NCBI RefSeq assembly: GCF_013408145.1
Contig: NZ_JACBZI010000001.1
Coordinates: 3,672,001 to 3,736,000 of the forward strand
Length of the DNA stretch: 64,000 nucleotides
From: Nocardioides marinus
GTDB taxonomy: Bacteria > Actinomycetota > Actinomycetes > Propionibacteriales > Nocardioidaceae
Direction: 5' to 3'
Position 1 is the stretch's first letter, and each line of letters opens with the position of its first letter. The notes beneath the pieces are model-generated. The model saw only the letters and a list, made by a program, of their open reading frames with translations. It did not search any database and was not told the origin of the DNA. This document shows positions 51,535 to 59,911 of the stretch, in pieces. Position numbers and translations under genes: made by a program.

Positions 51535-51551
51535 CTGCCCATCATGCCGAC

Positions 51552-51591
51552 GAGGCGGCTCCCGCGCAGGAGTTCGCGCAGGAGCCGCCTC
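51552..51591. terminator. Hairpin with 11-bp arms downstream of the secreted PKD protein gene
   Basis: GAGGCGGCTCC (51552-51562) pairs with GGAGCCGCCTC (51581-51591). It begins 31 bp after the PKD protein stop on the minus strand and could end that transcript before the GH1 gene. Confidence 0.55.
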
Positions 51592-51597
51592 AGGCTC

Positions 51598-51609
51598 GCA
51601 AACGTTTGC
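51598..51609. promoter_or_regulatory. LacI-family-type operator, GCAAACGTTTGC (copy 2)
   Basis: Identical to 33160-33171. It is 64 bp upstream of the GH1 start. A local LacI-family gene is not in the window, so the regulator is encoded elsewhere. Confidence 0.75.
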
Positions 51610-51621
51610 CCAGGCCCTCGG

Positions 51622-52767
51622 TCAGGAGGTCTTGCGGGGGCCGAGCCGCAGGAAGGCGCGGACCTTGAGGTTGCCGCCGCGACCGTCGCGGATGCGGACG
51701 AAGACGCGGTACTGACCCTCCTCGGTGTAGGTGTGGAACACCTTGCGACCGCTCTTCTTGGTGCCGTCACCGAGGTCCCAGCGGTAGCGCAGCTTGTCGC
51801 CGTCGGGGTCCTTCGCGATCGCCTTGAACCGGATCGGCGTGCCGACCCGGGCCTTGCCCTGGCCCTGCAGCGGCTTGGCGGCGAACTTGCGGATCACCGG
51901 CTTGCGGTTGGGCTCGGCGGTCTGGGTGATCTCCTCGGTGCGGGTCGCCGTGGCCGTGGCCGTCGCGGTCGTGGTGGTGGTCGCGGTGGCCGTGGCCGTG
52001 GTCGTCGCGGTGGCCGTGGCGGTCACGGTGACCGGGGGCGTCGTGGGGTCGGGGTCGGGCACGACCTTGAACGCGCACCCACCCACGGCCACGTCGGCGT
52101 CGGGCGAGAGCAGCAGCAGGTTGCGACGGGTGACCACCTCGACGCCGGTGATGACGCTGGCGTCGGTGAACTCCGGCACGGCCGGGCTCGCCCCGGACAG
52201 GTCGGACTTCTTCAGGTCGACGGTGATGACGTCGAGCGCCGGGTCGAAGGCGCCGGTGAGGGCGCTGTTGACCGTGCGGCTCGCGCCGTCGGGACCACCG
52301 AGGTCCGAGAGCTCGAAGTACTCCTCGGTGAAGAGCAGGTCGGTCAGCGACCGGCCGGCGAGGATGGAGTACGACGTGCCGTCGAGCGCGAAGTCGATCT
52401 GGTACTCCTCGCCCACGGCCCGCAGGCCGCCCTGGAGGTCGGAGAGGTCGGTGACCTTGAGGTGGAAGGTGATGGTGTCCAGCGCGTCGTTGACGCTGAA
52501 CCAGCCCTCGCGGATGTCGAGGCCGTCGGGGTCCAGGGCCGGGTCCACGGGGACGCCCGGCAGCGGCACCGGGTCGAGGGCGAGGTCGTTGACGTCGCCG
52601 GCGGGGTCGACGTACCGCGCGTCACGGGTGCACTCCGCGGCGGCGCTGGAGACGGTGCTGGACGCGACGACGCCGACGAGGGTGGCGGCGAGCCCGGTGG
52701 CGGCGACGGCGGAGAACGCGGCGACGCGCAGGGGACGGCGGGTGGGGCGGGGAGGGGAGGTGTTCAT
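51622..52767 (-). CDS. Secreted protein: unknown beta domain, Thr/Ala-rich linker, PKD-like end
   Basis: 381 residues. Signal peptide about 1-42 (basic RRPLRVAAF, then a long hydrophobic run ending SSAAA). Unknown domain about 45-245 starting CTRDARYVDPAGD. Linker about 250-290 almost only Thr and Ala with Val. The C-terminal PKD-like domain has PIRFKAIAKDPDGDKL and YRWDLGDGTKKSG, about 310-372. The same order occurs in the S8 protease gene at 53746-56634. The Thr-rich linker suggests O-glycosylation (inference). ATG 52767 is preferred over an upstream start because it yields a signal peptide. Confidence 0.85.
   Translation of the reverse strand: MNTSPPRPTRRPLRVAAFSAVAATGLAATLVGVVASSTVSSAAAECTRDARYVDPAGDVNDLALDPVPLPGVPVDPALDPDGLDIREGWFSVNDALDTITFHLKVTDLSDLQGGLRAVGEEYQIDFALDGTSYSILAGRSLTDLLFTEEYFELSDLGGPDGASRTVNSALTGAFDPALDVITVDLKKSDLSGASPAVPEFTDASVITGVEVVTRRNLLLLSPDADVAVGGCAFKVVPDPDPTTPPVTVTATATATTTATATATTTTTATATATATRTEEITQTAEPNRKPVIRKFAAKPLQGQGKARVGTPIRFKAIAKDPDGDKLRYRWDLGDGTKKSGRKVFHTYTEEGQYRVFVRIRDGRGGNLKVRAFLRLGPRKTS
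51945..52031. repeat. Low-complexity coding repeat (Thr/Ala linker)
   Basis: Repeated 6-bp units such as GTGGCC/GTCGCG code for alternating Thr and Ala on the minus strand, likely variable in length between strains. Confidence 0.7.
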
Positions 52768-52834
52768 GGTGGGGCCATTTCTTCCGGGGGACGAGACTCG
52801 GCCGCCCGAGCGACCAGCGCTACCTCTCTCCAAC

Positions 52835-52866
52835 GAGCGCACCGTGGTGCAGGTCACGGTGCGCTC
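52835..52866. terminator. Hairpin with 12-bp perfect arms between the PKD protein and pirin genes
   Basis: GAGCGCACCGTG pairs with CACGGTGCGCTC around an 8-base loop. It is in a 191-bp divergent spacer, so it is not at a 3' end; it may be a regulator site or an insulator. Confidence 0.5.
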
Positions 52867-52958
52867 GGTGGCCCGGTGCGGGCAGGCGTGGTTCGGGGTG
52901 GCTCGCCCCCCTCCCCGGGGTGCCTCGCCCCGACCTGCGACCCGGCAGGATGCCTCCC

Positions 52959-53633
52959 ATGAGCGTCGAGATCCGTCGGAGTTCCACCCGGTTCACCACC
53001 CGCGCGGCGGGGAGGCAGACCCGGCACGCGTTCTCCTTCGGGGAGCACTACGACCCCGAGCGCACCGGCTTCGGCGCGATGGTCTGCCACGACGACCACC
53101 ACCTGCGTGGAGGTACGGGCTTCGAGACCCACCGGCACGCGGGCGTCGAGATCCTCACCTGGGTCGTCTCCGGTGCGCTCCACCACCGCGACTCCCTGGG
53201 CACCGACACCGTGCTGCGTGCCGGCGAGGTAGCACTGCTCTCGGCCGGCGCCGGGGTCGAGCACTCGGAGATCGCCGTGGAGGGCGCGGGGCCCACCCGG
53301 TTCGTGCAGGTCTGGCTGAGCGCCGACGACCCCGGTGCGCAGCCGCGGTACGAGCGCGCGGTCCCCGGCCTGGGCGCGGGAGCGCTGGTCGACAGCGGGC
53401 TCCGGCCCGGTGTCGAGGGCGCTCGCCTGCTGGTGGGGCGGGTGCCCGCGCACCGGCCCGTCGCGCTGCCGCCGGCGCCGCGCCTGCACTGCTACGTGGC
53501 GCGGGGCGCGCTGCTGCGCTCCTCGCTGGCCGAGCCGCTGGAGGCCGGGGACGCCTTCTGCTTCACCGGCGAACCGGCGCACGAGGTCACCCCCGCCGTC
53601 GACTCCGAGCTGCTGGTCTGGACGCTGCCGTAG
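52959..53633 (+). CDS. Pirin family protein
   Basis: 224-residue bicupin. N-terminal pirin motif FGAMVCHDDHHLRGGTGFETHRHAGVEI gives the metal-binding His cluster (about residues 43-62), with HHRDSLGTDTVLRAGEVALLSAGAG following. C-terminal cupin ends FCFTGEPAHEVTPA. Pirins bind iron and some act as quercetin dioxygenases (known). ATG 52959 has CAGGAT seven bases upstream. Convergent with the S8 protease gene. Confidence 0.92.
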   Translation: MSVEIRRSSTRFTTRAAGRQTRHAFSFGEHYDPERTGFGAMVCHDDHHLRGGTGFETHRHAGVEILTWVVSGALHHRDSLGTDTVLRAGEVALLSAGAGVEHSEIAVEGAGPTRFVQVWLSADDPGAQPRYERAVPGLGAGALVDSGLRPGVEGARLLVGRVPAHRPVALPPAPRLHCYVARGALLRSSLAEPLEAGDAFCFTGEPAHEVTPAVDSELLVWTLP

Positions 53634-53654
53634 CGGCTCCGGGCCTCAGACGCA

Positions 53655-53694
53655 GCGACGGGCTGCGGGACCCCCCGGTCCCGCAGCCCGTCGC
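53655..53694. terminator. Strong bidirectional terminator hairpin
   Basis: 18-bp perfect arms (GCGACGGGCTGCGGGACC) around CCCC, between the convergent pirin and S8 protease genes. One of the strongest stems in the window. No U-tract, as usual in Actinobacteria. Confidence 0.8.
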
Positions 53695-53745
53695 GGCTGT
53701 CCCCCTCGTCCCGGGGTGATCAAGCCCAGGTGCCTGGTGCGGGGG

Positions 53746-56634
53746 TCAGCGCCGGGTGCCCGAGCGCTTGCCCTTCTTGCCCTTCTTGGCCGCCTTCTTG
53801 ACCTCGACCAGCAGGCGCACGCGCGAGGTCTGCTCGCCGTCGCTGACGGTGAGCACCACGCGGTACTCGCCCTTGGACCCGAAGCGGTGCACCACGTCGG
53901 CGCCCTCGCGGACCTTCCCGTCGCTGAAGGACCAGGTGTAGGTCAGGTCGGCCCCGCCCGGGTGGCTGGCCACCGCGGAGAACACCAGGCGCTTCTTGGC
54001 CCGGGCCTTGCCGCGCGAGGAGACCGACACCTCCTCGACCCGGGGAGCGCCGTCGGCCTCGGCGGTCTCCGTGACGGTCTCGGTCGCCGTCGCCGTGGCG
54101 GTCGCCGTGGCGGTCGCCGTGGCGGTGGTCGTCGCGGTGGCCGTGGCGGTCTCCGTCGCCGTCTGGGTGACGGTCTGGGTGGCCGTCGCCGTCGCGGTGG
54201 AGACCACGACCGCGGTCTCCGTGGCGGTCGCGGTGGCCGTCGCCGTCTCGGTCGCCGTCTCCGTCGCCGTGGCGGTGGCCGTGGCGGTGGCCGTCTCGGT
54301 CACGGTGGCGGTGGCGGTGGCGGTCGCGGTGGCCGTCTCGGTCACGGTCTCGGTCACCGTCGGGGTGGGCGAGGCCGTCCCGGTCGGCGTGGCAGTGCCG
54401 GTCGGGGTGCCGGTCGGCGTCGCGGTCCCCGTGGGGGTCGCGGTGTCGGTCGGGGTCGGCGTCGGAGTACCGGTGCCGCCGCCCTGGTGCTCGGCGCCGA
54501 TCGTGTAGGCGCACGGCCCGCTGGCGGTGTCGGCGTCGGGGACCAGGAGCACCAGCTCACGGCGGGACACGAACTCCAGGCCGCTGACGGAGGCACCGGT
54601 CCTGATGGCGCCGACGAGTGCCGGCACCGACGCCACGTCGGAGGCCTTCACCGTGGCCGAGACGATGCCCGTCTCGGTGTCGAAGGTGCCCTCCAGGCCC
54701 GAGGCCAGGGTCTGTCGTCCGCCGGTCGTGCCGCCGAAGTTGCCGAGCACGAAGCTCTCGCCGTTGCTGAACGTGCGGTCGGCGGTCACGTAGTAGCCGG
54801 CACCACCGAGGGAGAAGTTGAGGTCGAAGTACTCGCCCTCGCCCGACAGGCCGCCCGGCTCCTCCGGCAGGGACTCCACCTGGACGTGCAGCGTGAAGGC
54901 GTCGCCGCCAGGGCTGCTGGTGACCCAGCCCTCGAGGATGTCGAGCTCAGGCACGTTGAGCGGCTCCGCGGTGCTCTGCCCGAAGCCCCCGCTGGCGTCG
55001 CCCGCCGCGTCGGTGAAGCGCGCGTCCACGGGGCAGGACAGCGGGTCGGTCACGCTGGCCGGCGAGCCGCTGAGCAGCGAGGCGGCGGCCGCCACGTCGA
55101 CGAGGCCGTGACCGGCGTCGAAGGACGTCGTCGTCCTGGCGTCGGTGTTGCGGGTGTCGGCGACGTAGGGGCGGGAGGCGCCGTACTGGTGGACGGTGTC
55201 GACCAGGAGCAGCTCCATCTGGGCCGGCGTGATGAAGTCGCCGGTCACCTCCTTGGCCAGGCTTTGCAGCACCGCGACGTAGCCGGCGATGTGCGGCGCG
55301 GCCATCGAGGTGCCCGAGATCGTGTTGTAGTCCGGGTCGGCGGTGTCCAGGCCGGTGGCGCAGATGGTGAGGTAGGGGCGGCACGCCGAGGTGATGTTCG
55401 CGCCCGGCGCCGAGAGGTCCGGGTACGTCGTCACGCTGGCCTGGAGCCCGCGCGAGGACGAGGGGTCCAGGTCGTTGTCACGGCTGCCGGCACCGGCGTC
55501 GTCGTAGTTGGCGACCGAGATGACGCCCAGCGTCGGGTCCTGGGTCGGCGGGTTGACCTCGTTGCTCGTCCCGTCGCCGCCGTCGTTGCCGGCGGCCCAG
55601 ACGACGGTGACGCCCTCCTCGACCAGCGCGCGCTGCACGATCGCATCGGGGGAGCTGGCGCTGAACGAACCGCCGGCGGAGCCCCACGAGTTGTTGACCA
55701 CGACCACGGGGGCGCACGAGGTGGGCAGGAACCCGGTCGGGTCGGCCTGGGTGGCGCAGGGGTCCGCGTGGTTCTCCAGGACCCAGTACATGCCCAGCGT
55801 GCCCGAGAGGATGGTCAGCGAGGCACCGGTGCTGATGCCGATGACATCGGCCCGCGGCGCGGCACCGCGCAGCTCGCGGCCCACGGAGTCGGTGACGATG
55901 CCACCGGCGGCGATGCCGGCGACGTGGGTGCCGTGGCCGCCGAGCGCGGTGGTGTCGGTGTCGTTGACCAGGGTGTTGTCGACGCCGCACTCGCTGCCGG
56001 TCGCGAAGCCCTCGAGGATGTCGTGGCAGACCATCTTGATGTTCCGCTTGACGCGCGAGCCGCCCTCGCCGTCGTCGAACATCGGGTGGGTGCCGTCGAC
56101 GCCGGAGTCGACGATCGCGACCGAGACGCCGGCGCCCTGGAGCTCGTCGCCCACGCCGTCGCCGTCGAGGTCGATGGCGCCCTCGTGCACGTCGTAGCCG
56201 CGGGTGGCCCGGTGCGAGGTGTTGGAGAACGTCGTCAGCTCCCGGTCGGCCCAGTCGACCCGGGAGGCGCCGGCGCCCTCGAGGAGGCGGACCTGCGCCG
56301 GCGTACCGACGGCGACGACGATGCCGACCCGGTCGAGCACCGTCTGGACGGTCATCCCAGCGCCACGCACGGCGCTGCGGGCGGCGGCGGTGTCGCCGTC
56401 GGCCTGGACCATCACGCGGACCGGGTCGAGGCTGCTCACGCGGCGCAGGTGCCGGGTCAGCTCGGGCCGCAGGACCGGCCCGGGGTCGACGACCTGGACC
56501 GCGGCGGCGCTGGTCACGCTGGGGCCGGTGTGGCTGATCAGGGCGAAGGCGGGCAGCGTGACGAGCGCGGTGCAGGCCGCGGTGGCGGCGACTGCGGTGC
56601 TCATCACCAGCCGCGTGGTGGGACGGCGGGTCAT
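53746..56634 (-). CDS. Secreted subtilisin-like (S8) serine protease with Thr/Ala linker and PKD-like end
   Basis: 962 residues. Signal peptide about 1-45, propeptide-like region about 50-130, catalytic domain about 165-530 with D176 (VAIVDSGVDGTHP), H234 (GGHGTHVAG), N350 (AAGNDG) and S443 (ISGTSMAAPHIAG), all intact. Then a domain of about 200 residues starting CPVDARFTDAAGD, like that of the 51.6 kb protein. Then a linker of about 130 Thr/Ala/Pro-rich residues, a PKD-like domain (KRLVFSAVASHPGGADLTY) and a basic tail (KKGKKGKRSGTRR). Exported, likely surface-attached or released protease. ATG 56634. Confidence 0.93.
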   Translation of the reverse strand: MTRRPTTRLVMSTAVAATAACTALVTLPAFALISHTGPSVTSAAAVQVVDPGPVLRPELTRHLRRVSSLDPVRVMVQADGDTAAARSAVRGAGMTVQTVLDRVGIVVAVGTPAQVRLLEGAGASRVDWADRELTTFSNTSHRATRGYDVHEGAIDLDGDGVGDELQGAGVSVAIVDSGVDGTHPMFDDGEGGSRVKRNIKMVCHDILEGFATGSECGVDNTLVNDTDTTALGGHGTHVAGIAAGGIVTDSVGRELRGAAPRADVIGISTGASLTILSGTLGMYWVLENHADPCATQADPTGFLPTSCAPVVVVNNSWGSAGGSFSASSPDAIVQRALVEEGVTVVWAAGNDGGDGTSNEVNPPTQDPTLGVISVANYDDAGAGSRDNDLDPSSSRGLQASVTTYPDLSAPGANITSACRPYLTICATGLDTADPDYNTISGTSMAAPHIAGYVAVLQSLAKEVTGDFITPAQMELLLVDTVHQYGASRPYVADTRNTDARTTTSFDAGHGLVDVAAAASLLSGSPASVTDPLSCPVDARFTDAAGDASGGFGQSTAEPLNVPELDILEGWVTSSPGGDAFTLHVQVESLPEEPGGLSGEGEYFDLNFSLGGAGYYVTADRTFSNGESFVLGNFGGTTGGRQTLASGLEGTFDTETGIVSATVKASDVASVPALVGAIRTGASVSGLEFVSRRELVLLVPDADTASGPCAYTIGAEHQGGGTGTPTPTPTDTATPTGTATPTGTPTGTATPTGTASPTPTVTETVTETATATATATATVTETATATATATATETATETATATATATETAVVVSTATATATQTVTQTATETATATATTTATATATATATATATETVTETAEADGAPRVEEVSVSSRGKARAKKRLVFSAVASHPGGADLTYTWSFSDGKVREGADVVHRFGSKGEYRVVLTVSDGEQTSRVRLLVEVKKAAKKGKKGKRSGTRR
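54067..54470. repeat. Long low-complexity coding repeat (Thr/Ala/Pro linker of the S8 protease)
   Basis: About 400 bp of GTCGCCGTGGCG-type units and variants coding for Thr-Ala pairs, with Thr-Glu and Thr-Pro blocks. Liable to slippage; good candidate for strain-to-strain length change. Confidence 0.8.
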
Positions 56635-56790
56635 GGGAGCTCTCTTGTCAGGGGGGCCGGTCCCGGGTGTGGGACCGAACCCCTCAACGCGGCTTTACCT
56701 TCCGGGTCACCCTGCGTCGCCGACGGGTCTCGACCACTGTGTTGCCGCCGTGTTTCGACCACGGCCCCGTGACCGCCCGCCGCCGCCCCC
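56635..56790. other. 156-bp spacer upstream of the S8 protease
   Basis: Contains fragments such as GGTCTCGACCAC and GTTTCGACCACGG that recall the ends of the 47-bp repeats, but no complete copy and no clear promoter. Confidence 0.35.
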
Positions 56791-57696
56791 TCAGGCGATG
56801 ACGCGCAGCGCCCCGGGCACCAGCTCGACCACCGACGGCTCCGAGCCCAGGCCGGGCAGGGTGCCCAGCGGCTCGCCGTCGCCCCCCACGGCGATCGGTC
56901 GTACGCCGTCGGCCGCGACCTCGACGCGGGTGCCGCGCAGCACGTGCACCTGCTCGAGCGCCACGTGGGAGCCGTCGTAGATCTTCGGGAAGCTGCGCAC
57001 CAGGGCCGAGCGCGAGGCGGCCTCCACGACCACCACGTCGAGCAGCCCGTCGTCGACCGCGGCGTCGGGGGCGACGTGCATCCCCTTGCCGTAGTAGCCG
57101 GAGTTGGCCACGACGACGGTGGCGGCGGCGTACTCCCGGCCCTCGCCGTCGACGCTGACGCGGAAGCGACCCGGGGAGTAGGTGAGGATCGCGCGGACCG
57201 CGGCCACGGGGTACTGCAGCTTCTTCGGCGTCCACCGCATCGCGTCGACGATCTCCGCCGCCCGCGCGTCGACCCCGGAGTAGACCGAGCCCGCGACCAG
57301 TCGCGACGGCTGGCCCGGAGCGGTGAGGCGCAGCAGGTCGACGGGCCGCTCGGGGGTCTCGAGGAGGATCCGGGCGATCGCCTCGGGCTCGCCGGGCAGG
57401 CCGAGCATCCGGGCGAAGTCGTTGCCGCGACCGGCGGGCAGGACGCCCAGCACGCCACCGGCCTCCGACACCGCGCCGGCGAGGTGGGAGAGCATCCCGT
57501 CGCCGCCGACGCTGACCACGACGTCCCCGCGGGCCACGGCGGCGGTGACGAGGTCGTCGGTGGCGCGCGGGCCCGGCGAGTAGGTCACGTCGACGGTCGC
57601 GCCCGCCTCGCGCAGCAGCCGCGCCACCGGCACGACGGCGTCGGGGGCAGCGCCGCCCCCGGAGGCGGGGTTGACCAGGAAGGAGTAGGACCTCAC
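56791..57696 (-). CDS. Diacylglycerol kinase family lipid kinase
   Basis: 301 residues. LVNPASGGG (7-15), then VVSVGGDGMLSHLAGA (about 60-75, nucleotide-binding GGDG), LPAGRGNDFARMLG (about 90-103) and a C-terminal beta-sandwich with VANSGYYGKGMHVAPDA. It phosphorylates diacylglycerol or a similar lipid at the membrane. GTG 57696 overlaps the AGPS-like gene stop (GTGA). The same order (GlpD, TetR, flavoprotein, lipid kinase) is found in Mycobacterium tuberculosis Rv2249c-Rv2252 (known from memory). Confidence 0.92.
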   Translation of the reverse strand: MRSYSFLVNPASGGGAAPDAVVPVARLLREAGATVDVTYSPGPRATDDLVTAAVARGDVVVSVGGDGMLSHLAGAVSEAGGVLGVLPAGRGNDFARMLGLPGEPEAIARILLETPERPVDLLRLTAPGQPSRLVAGSVYSGVDARAAEIVDAMRWTPKKLQYPVAAVRAILTYSPGRFRVSVDGEGREYAAATVVVANSGYYGKGMHVAPDAAVDDGLLDVVVVEAASRSALVRSFPKIYDGSHVALEQVHVLRGTRVEVAADGVRPIAVGGDGEPLGTLPGLGSEPSVVELVPGALRVIA

Positions 57697-59297
57697 GGAA
57701 CGAGCACCCCCGGGTTGAGGACGCCGGTGGGGTCGAGGTCGGCCTTGACCGCACGCAGCACCGAGGCGCCCAGGTCGCCGATCTCGGCCGAGAGCCACGG
57801 CTTGTGGTCGGTGCCGACCGCGTGGTGGTGGGTGATGGTCGCGCCCGCCGCGACGATCGCGTCGTTGGCGGCGGACTTGGCTGCCAGCCAGGTCTCGAGC
57901 GGCTGCTCGCCCTGGGCGGTGGCCACGGTGAAGTACAGCGAGCAGCCGGTCTCGTAGACGTGCGACACGTGGCAGAGGACCAGCGCGCCGTCCAGGTGCG
58001 ACTCCAGGGCCCGCTTCACCCCGGCGTACAGCGCCTCGGCGTTGGACCAGAACGTCGCGGTCTCCAGCGTCTCGACGAGGACGCCGACGTCGAGCAGCGA
58101 GTCGCGCAGGTACGGCGCGTCGAACCGGCCGTGCGCCCACGACTCGCCCGGTCCCTCGCCCTGGGGTCGGCCGCCGAGCGCGGTGAGCGCCTCGGTCACG
58201 GCCGCGCGCCGGGACTCGACCTGGGCGGTGGTGCCCTCGTGGCCCACGATCATCAGGCAGGCGCCGTCGGTCCCGCTCTCGCCGATGGCGTCGGGGCGGG
58301 CCAGGTTGATCGCGGTCTCGGACTCGTCCGAGAGCCGCAGCACCGTGGGCAGCAGGCCGTGCTGCGCCAGGTGACGCATCGCGTCGCGGCCCTCGGAGAA
58401 CGACGCCCAGCGCCAGCCCTCGTAGACCTTGACCTCCGGGAGGCGACGCACGCGGACGGTGACGGCGGTGATGACGCCGAAGGCGCCCTCGGAGCCGAGC
58501 ACGAGCTGGCGCAGGTCGGGGCCGGCGGCGTTGGCCGGGGAGGAGCCGAGGACCCACTCACCGCGCGGGGTGGCGACCCGCAGCCCGACGACCATCGCGT
58601 CGAAGCGGCCGTAGCCGGCCGAGGACTGCCCGCTGGAGCGGGTGGCGGCGAAGCCGCCGATCGAGGCGAACTGGAAGGACTGGGGGAAGTGACCCAGCAT
58701 CAGGCCGCGCTCGTTCAGCAGCGCCTCGGCCTCCGGGCCGCGCAGGCCGGGCTCGAGGGTGGCGGTCATCGACTCCTCGTCGACGGCCAGCAGCTGCTTC
58801 ATCCGCACCAGGTCGAGGGAGACCAGGCCGGCGTAGCCGTCGCGGCGCGCGGCGAGCCCGCCGGTGACACAGGTGCCGCCGCCGAAGGGGACGACCGCGA
58901 GGTGGTGCTCGACGGCCACGGCCAGGACCGCAGCGACGTCGTCGTGGCTGCCGGGGCGGACCACCGCGTCGGGCGCGTCGGCCAGGTCGCCGGCCCGGGC
59001 CCGCAGCAGGTCGGGCGTGGACTTCCCACGGGTGCGCAGCCGGCGTACCTCGTCGTCGAGGAGGACGTGCTCCTCGCCCACGGCGGCGCGCAGGGCCGCG
59101 AGCGGCTCCTCCGCCAGCGCGGACGCGGGGACCGGCGCGGGCTCCGGCGCCGGGGTGGTGCTCAGCCCGAAGGCCATCTCGACGAGGTCGCGGGCACCTT
59201 GGGGGAGGTCGGTCGCAGCATCCGGGCTGCCCCACCGCAGGGGGTCCATCTCGCCGAGGCCACCGGGCAGCGGAGCGGGGGTCGTGTGCGTCGTCAT
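57693..59297 (-). CDS. FAD-binding alkyldihydroxyacetonephosphate synthase-like oxidoreductase
   Basis: 534 residues of the FAD-linked oxidase/AGPS group. FAD loop VPFGGGTCVTGGL (about 136-148), QFASIGGFAATRSSGQSSAGYG, and the AGPS-type THHHAVGTDHKPWL (about 490-503) with the catalytic His cluster. AGPS makes the ether bond of ether lipids from acyl-DHAP (known for eukaryotes); bacterial homologues have unclear substrates. It is paired with a lipid kinase downstream. ATG 59297 lies inside the operator shared with the divergent TetR gene. Confidence 0.88.
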   Translation of the reverse strand: MTTHTTPAPLPGGLGEMDPLRWGSPDAATDLPQGARDLVEMAFGLSTTPAPEPAPVPASALAEEPLAALRAAVGEEHVLLDDEVRRLRTRGKSTPDLLRARAGDLADAPDAVVRPGSHDDVAAVLAVAVEHHLAVVPFGGGTCVTGGLAARRDGYAGLVSLDLVRMKQLLAVDEESMTATLEPGLRGPEAEALLNERGLMLGHFPQSFQFASIGGFAATRSSGQSSAGYGRFDAMVVGLRVATPRGEWVLGSSPANAAGPDLRQLVLGSEGAFGVITAVTVRVRRLPEVKVYEGWRWASFSEGRDAMRHLAQHGLLPTVLRLSDESETAINLARPDAIGESGTDGACLMIVGHEGTTAQVESRRAAVTEALTALGGRPQGEGPGESWAHGRFDAPYLRDSLLDVGVLVETLETATFWSNAEALYAGVKRALESHLDGALVLCHVSHVYETGCSLYFTVATAQGEQPLETWLAAKSAANDAIVAAGATITHHHAVGTDHKPWLSAEIGDLGASVLRAVKADLDPTGVLNPGVLVP

Positions 59298-59317
59298 GTG
59301 TTACAGTGTGACACATG
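59295..59317. promoter_or_regulatory. 23-bp palindrome holding both start codons of a divergent gene pair
   Basis: CATGTGTTACAGTGTGACAC then ATG: 11-bp arms around G with one mismatch. The minus-strand ATG is 59297-59295 and the plus-strand ATG 59315-59317. TACAGT (59302-59307) lies seven bases before the plus ATG as a leaderless -10. Binding of the TetR product here would block both genes. Confidence 0.75.
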
Positions 59318-59911
59318 ACGTCACTTCGTCACAACAGCGAATCCGCCGCGAGTCCTCAAGACGCCTACCTCGACGCGGCGCGGGCCTGCATCCTCGACGT
59401 CGGCTGGCGGCGCACGACGCTCACCGAGGTCGCCCGCCGAGCCGGCGTCAGCCGGATGACGATCTACCGGTCCTGGGCCGACATGCCCACGCTCCTCGGC
59501 GACCTGATGACCCGGGAGTGGACCGGCCTGGTCTCCACGACCGTCGGCACCTCCGACGCGGCGGACCCGCTGACCCGGCTCGTCGACGACGTCGTCGCGA
59601 CGATCCGTGCGCTGCGGGAGAACGAGCTGTTCGTCCGCATCGTCGAGCTCGACCCCGAGCTGGTGCTGCCCTACCTGCTCAGCCGTCGCGGCCGCTCCCA
59701 GGACCTCATCCTCGGCCTGCTGACCGAGGCACTGCGCGAGGGCCAGGTCGCCGGCTCGGTCCGCAGCGGCGACCCCGTGTCGATGGCGCGCGCGATGGTG
59801 CTCACCGCGCACGGCTTCGTGCTCTCCGCGCACACGATGGTCGACGGGGACGTCGGTGCCGACGCGCTGGACGACGAGCTGCGGCTGCTGCTGACCCGGG
59901 GCCTCTCGTGA
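59315..59911 (+). CDS. TetR-family regulator of the glycerolipid block
   Basis: 198-residue TetR protein: AARACILDVGWRRTTLTEVARRAGVSRMTIYRSWADMPTLLG is the helix-turn-helix (about residues 19-60), with a helical ligand domain after. ATG 59315 sits inside a palindromic operator shared with the divergent AGPS-like gene. Its stop overlaps the GlpD GTG (GTGA), so GlpD is translationally coupled. Probably senses a lipid or glycerol derivative. Confidence 0.9.
   Translation: MTSLRHNSESAASPQDAYLDAARACILDVGWRRTTLTEVARRAGVSRMTIYRSWADMPTLLGDLMTREWTGLVSTTVGTSDAADPLTRLVDDVVATIRALRENELFVRIVELDPELVLPYLLSRRGRSQDLILGLLTEALREGQVAGSVRSGDPVSMARAMVLTAHGFVLSAHTMVDGDVGADALDDELRLLLTRGLS

Noticed and set aside
53655-53694. 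Riboswitch
   Set aside because: A simple perfect stem between convergent stops is better explained as a bidirectional terminator.
53335-56772. 1145-codon frame on the plus strand
   Set aside because: Fully antisense to the S8 protease with intact catalytic triad; its product is Gly/Arg/Val/His-rich noise typical of shadow frames in GC-rich DNA.
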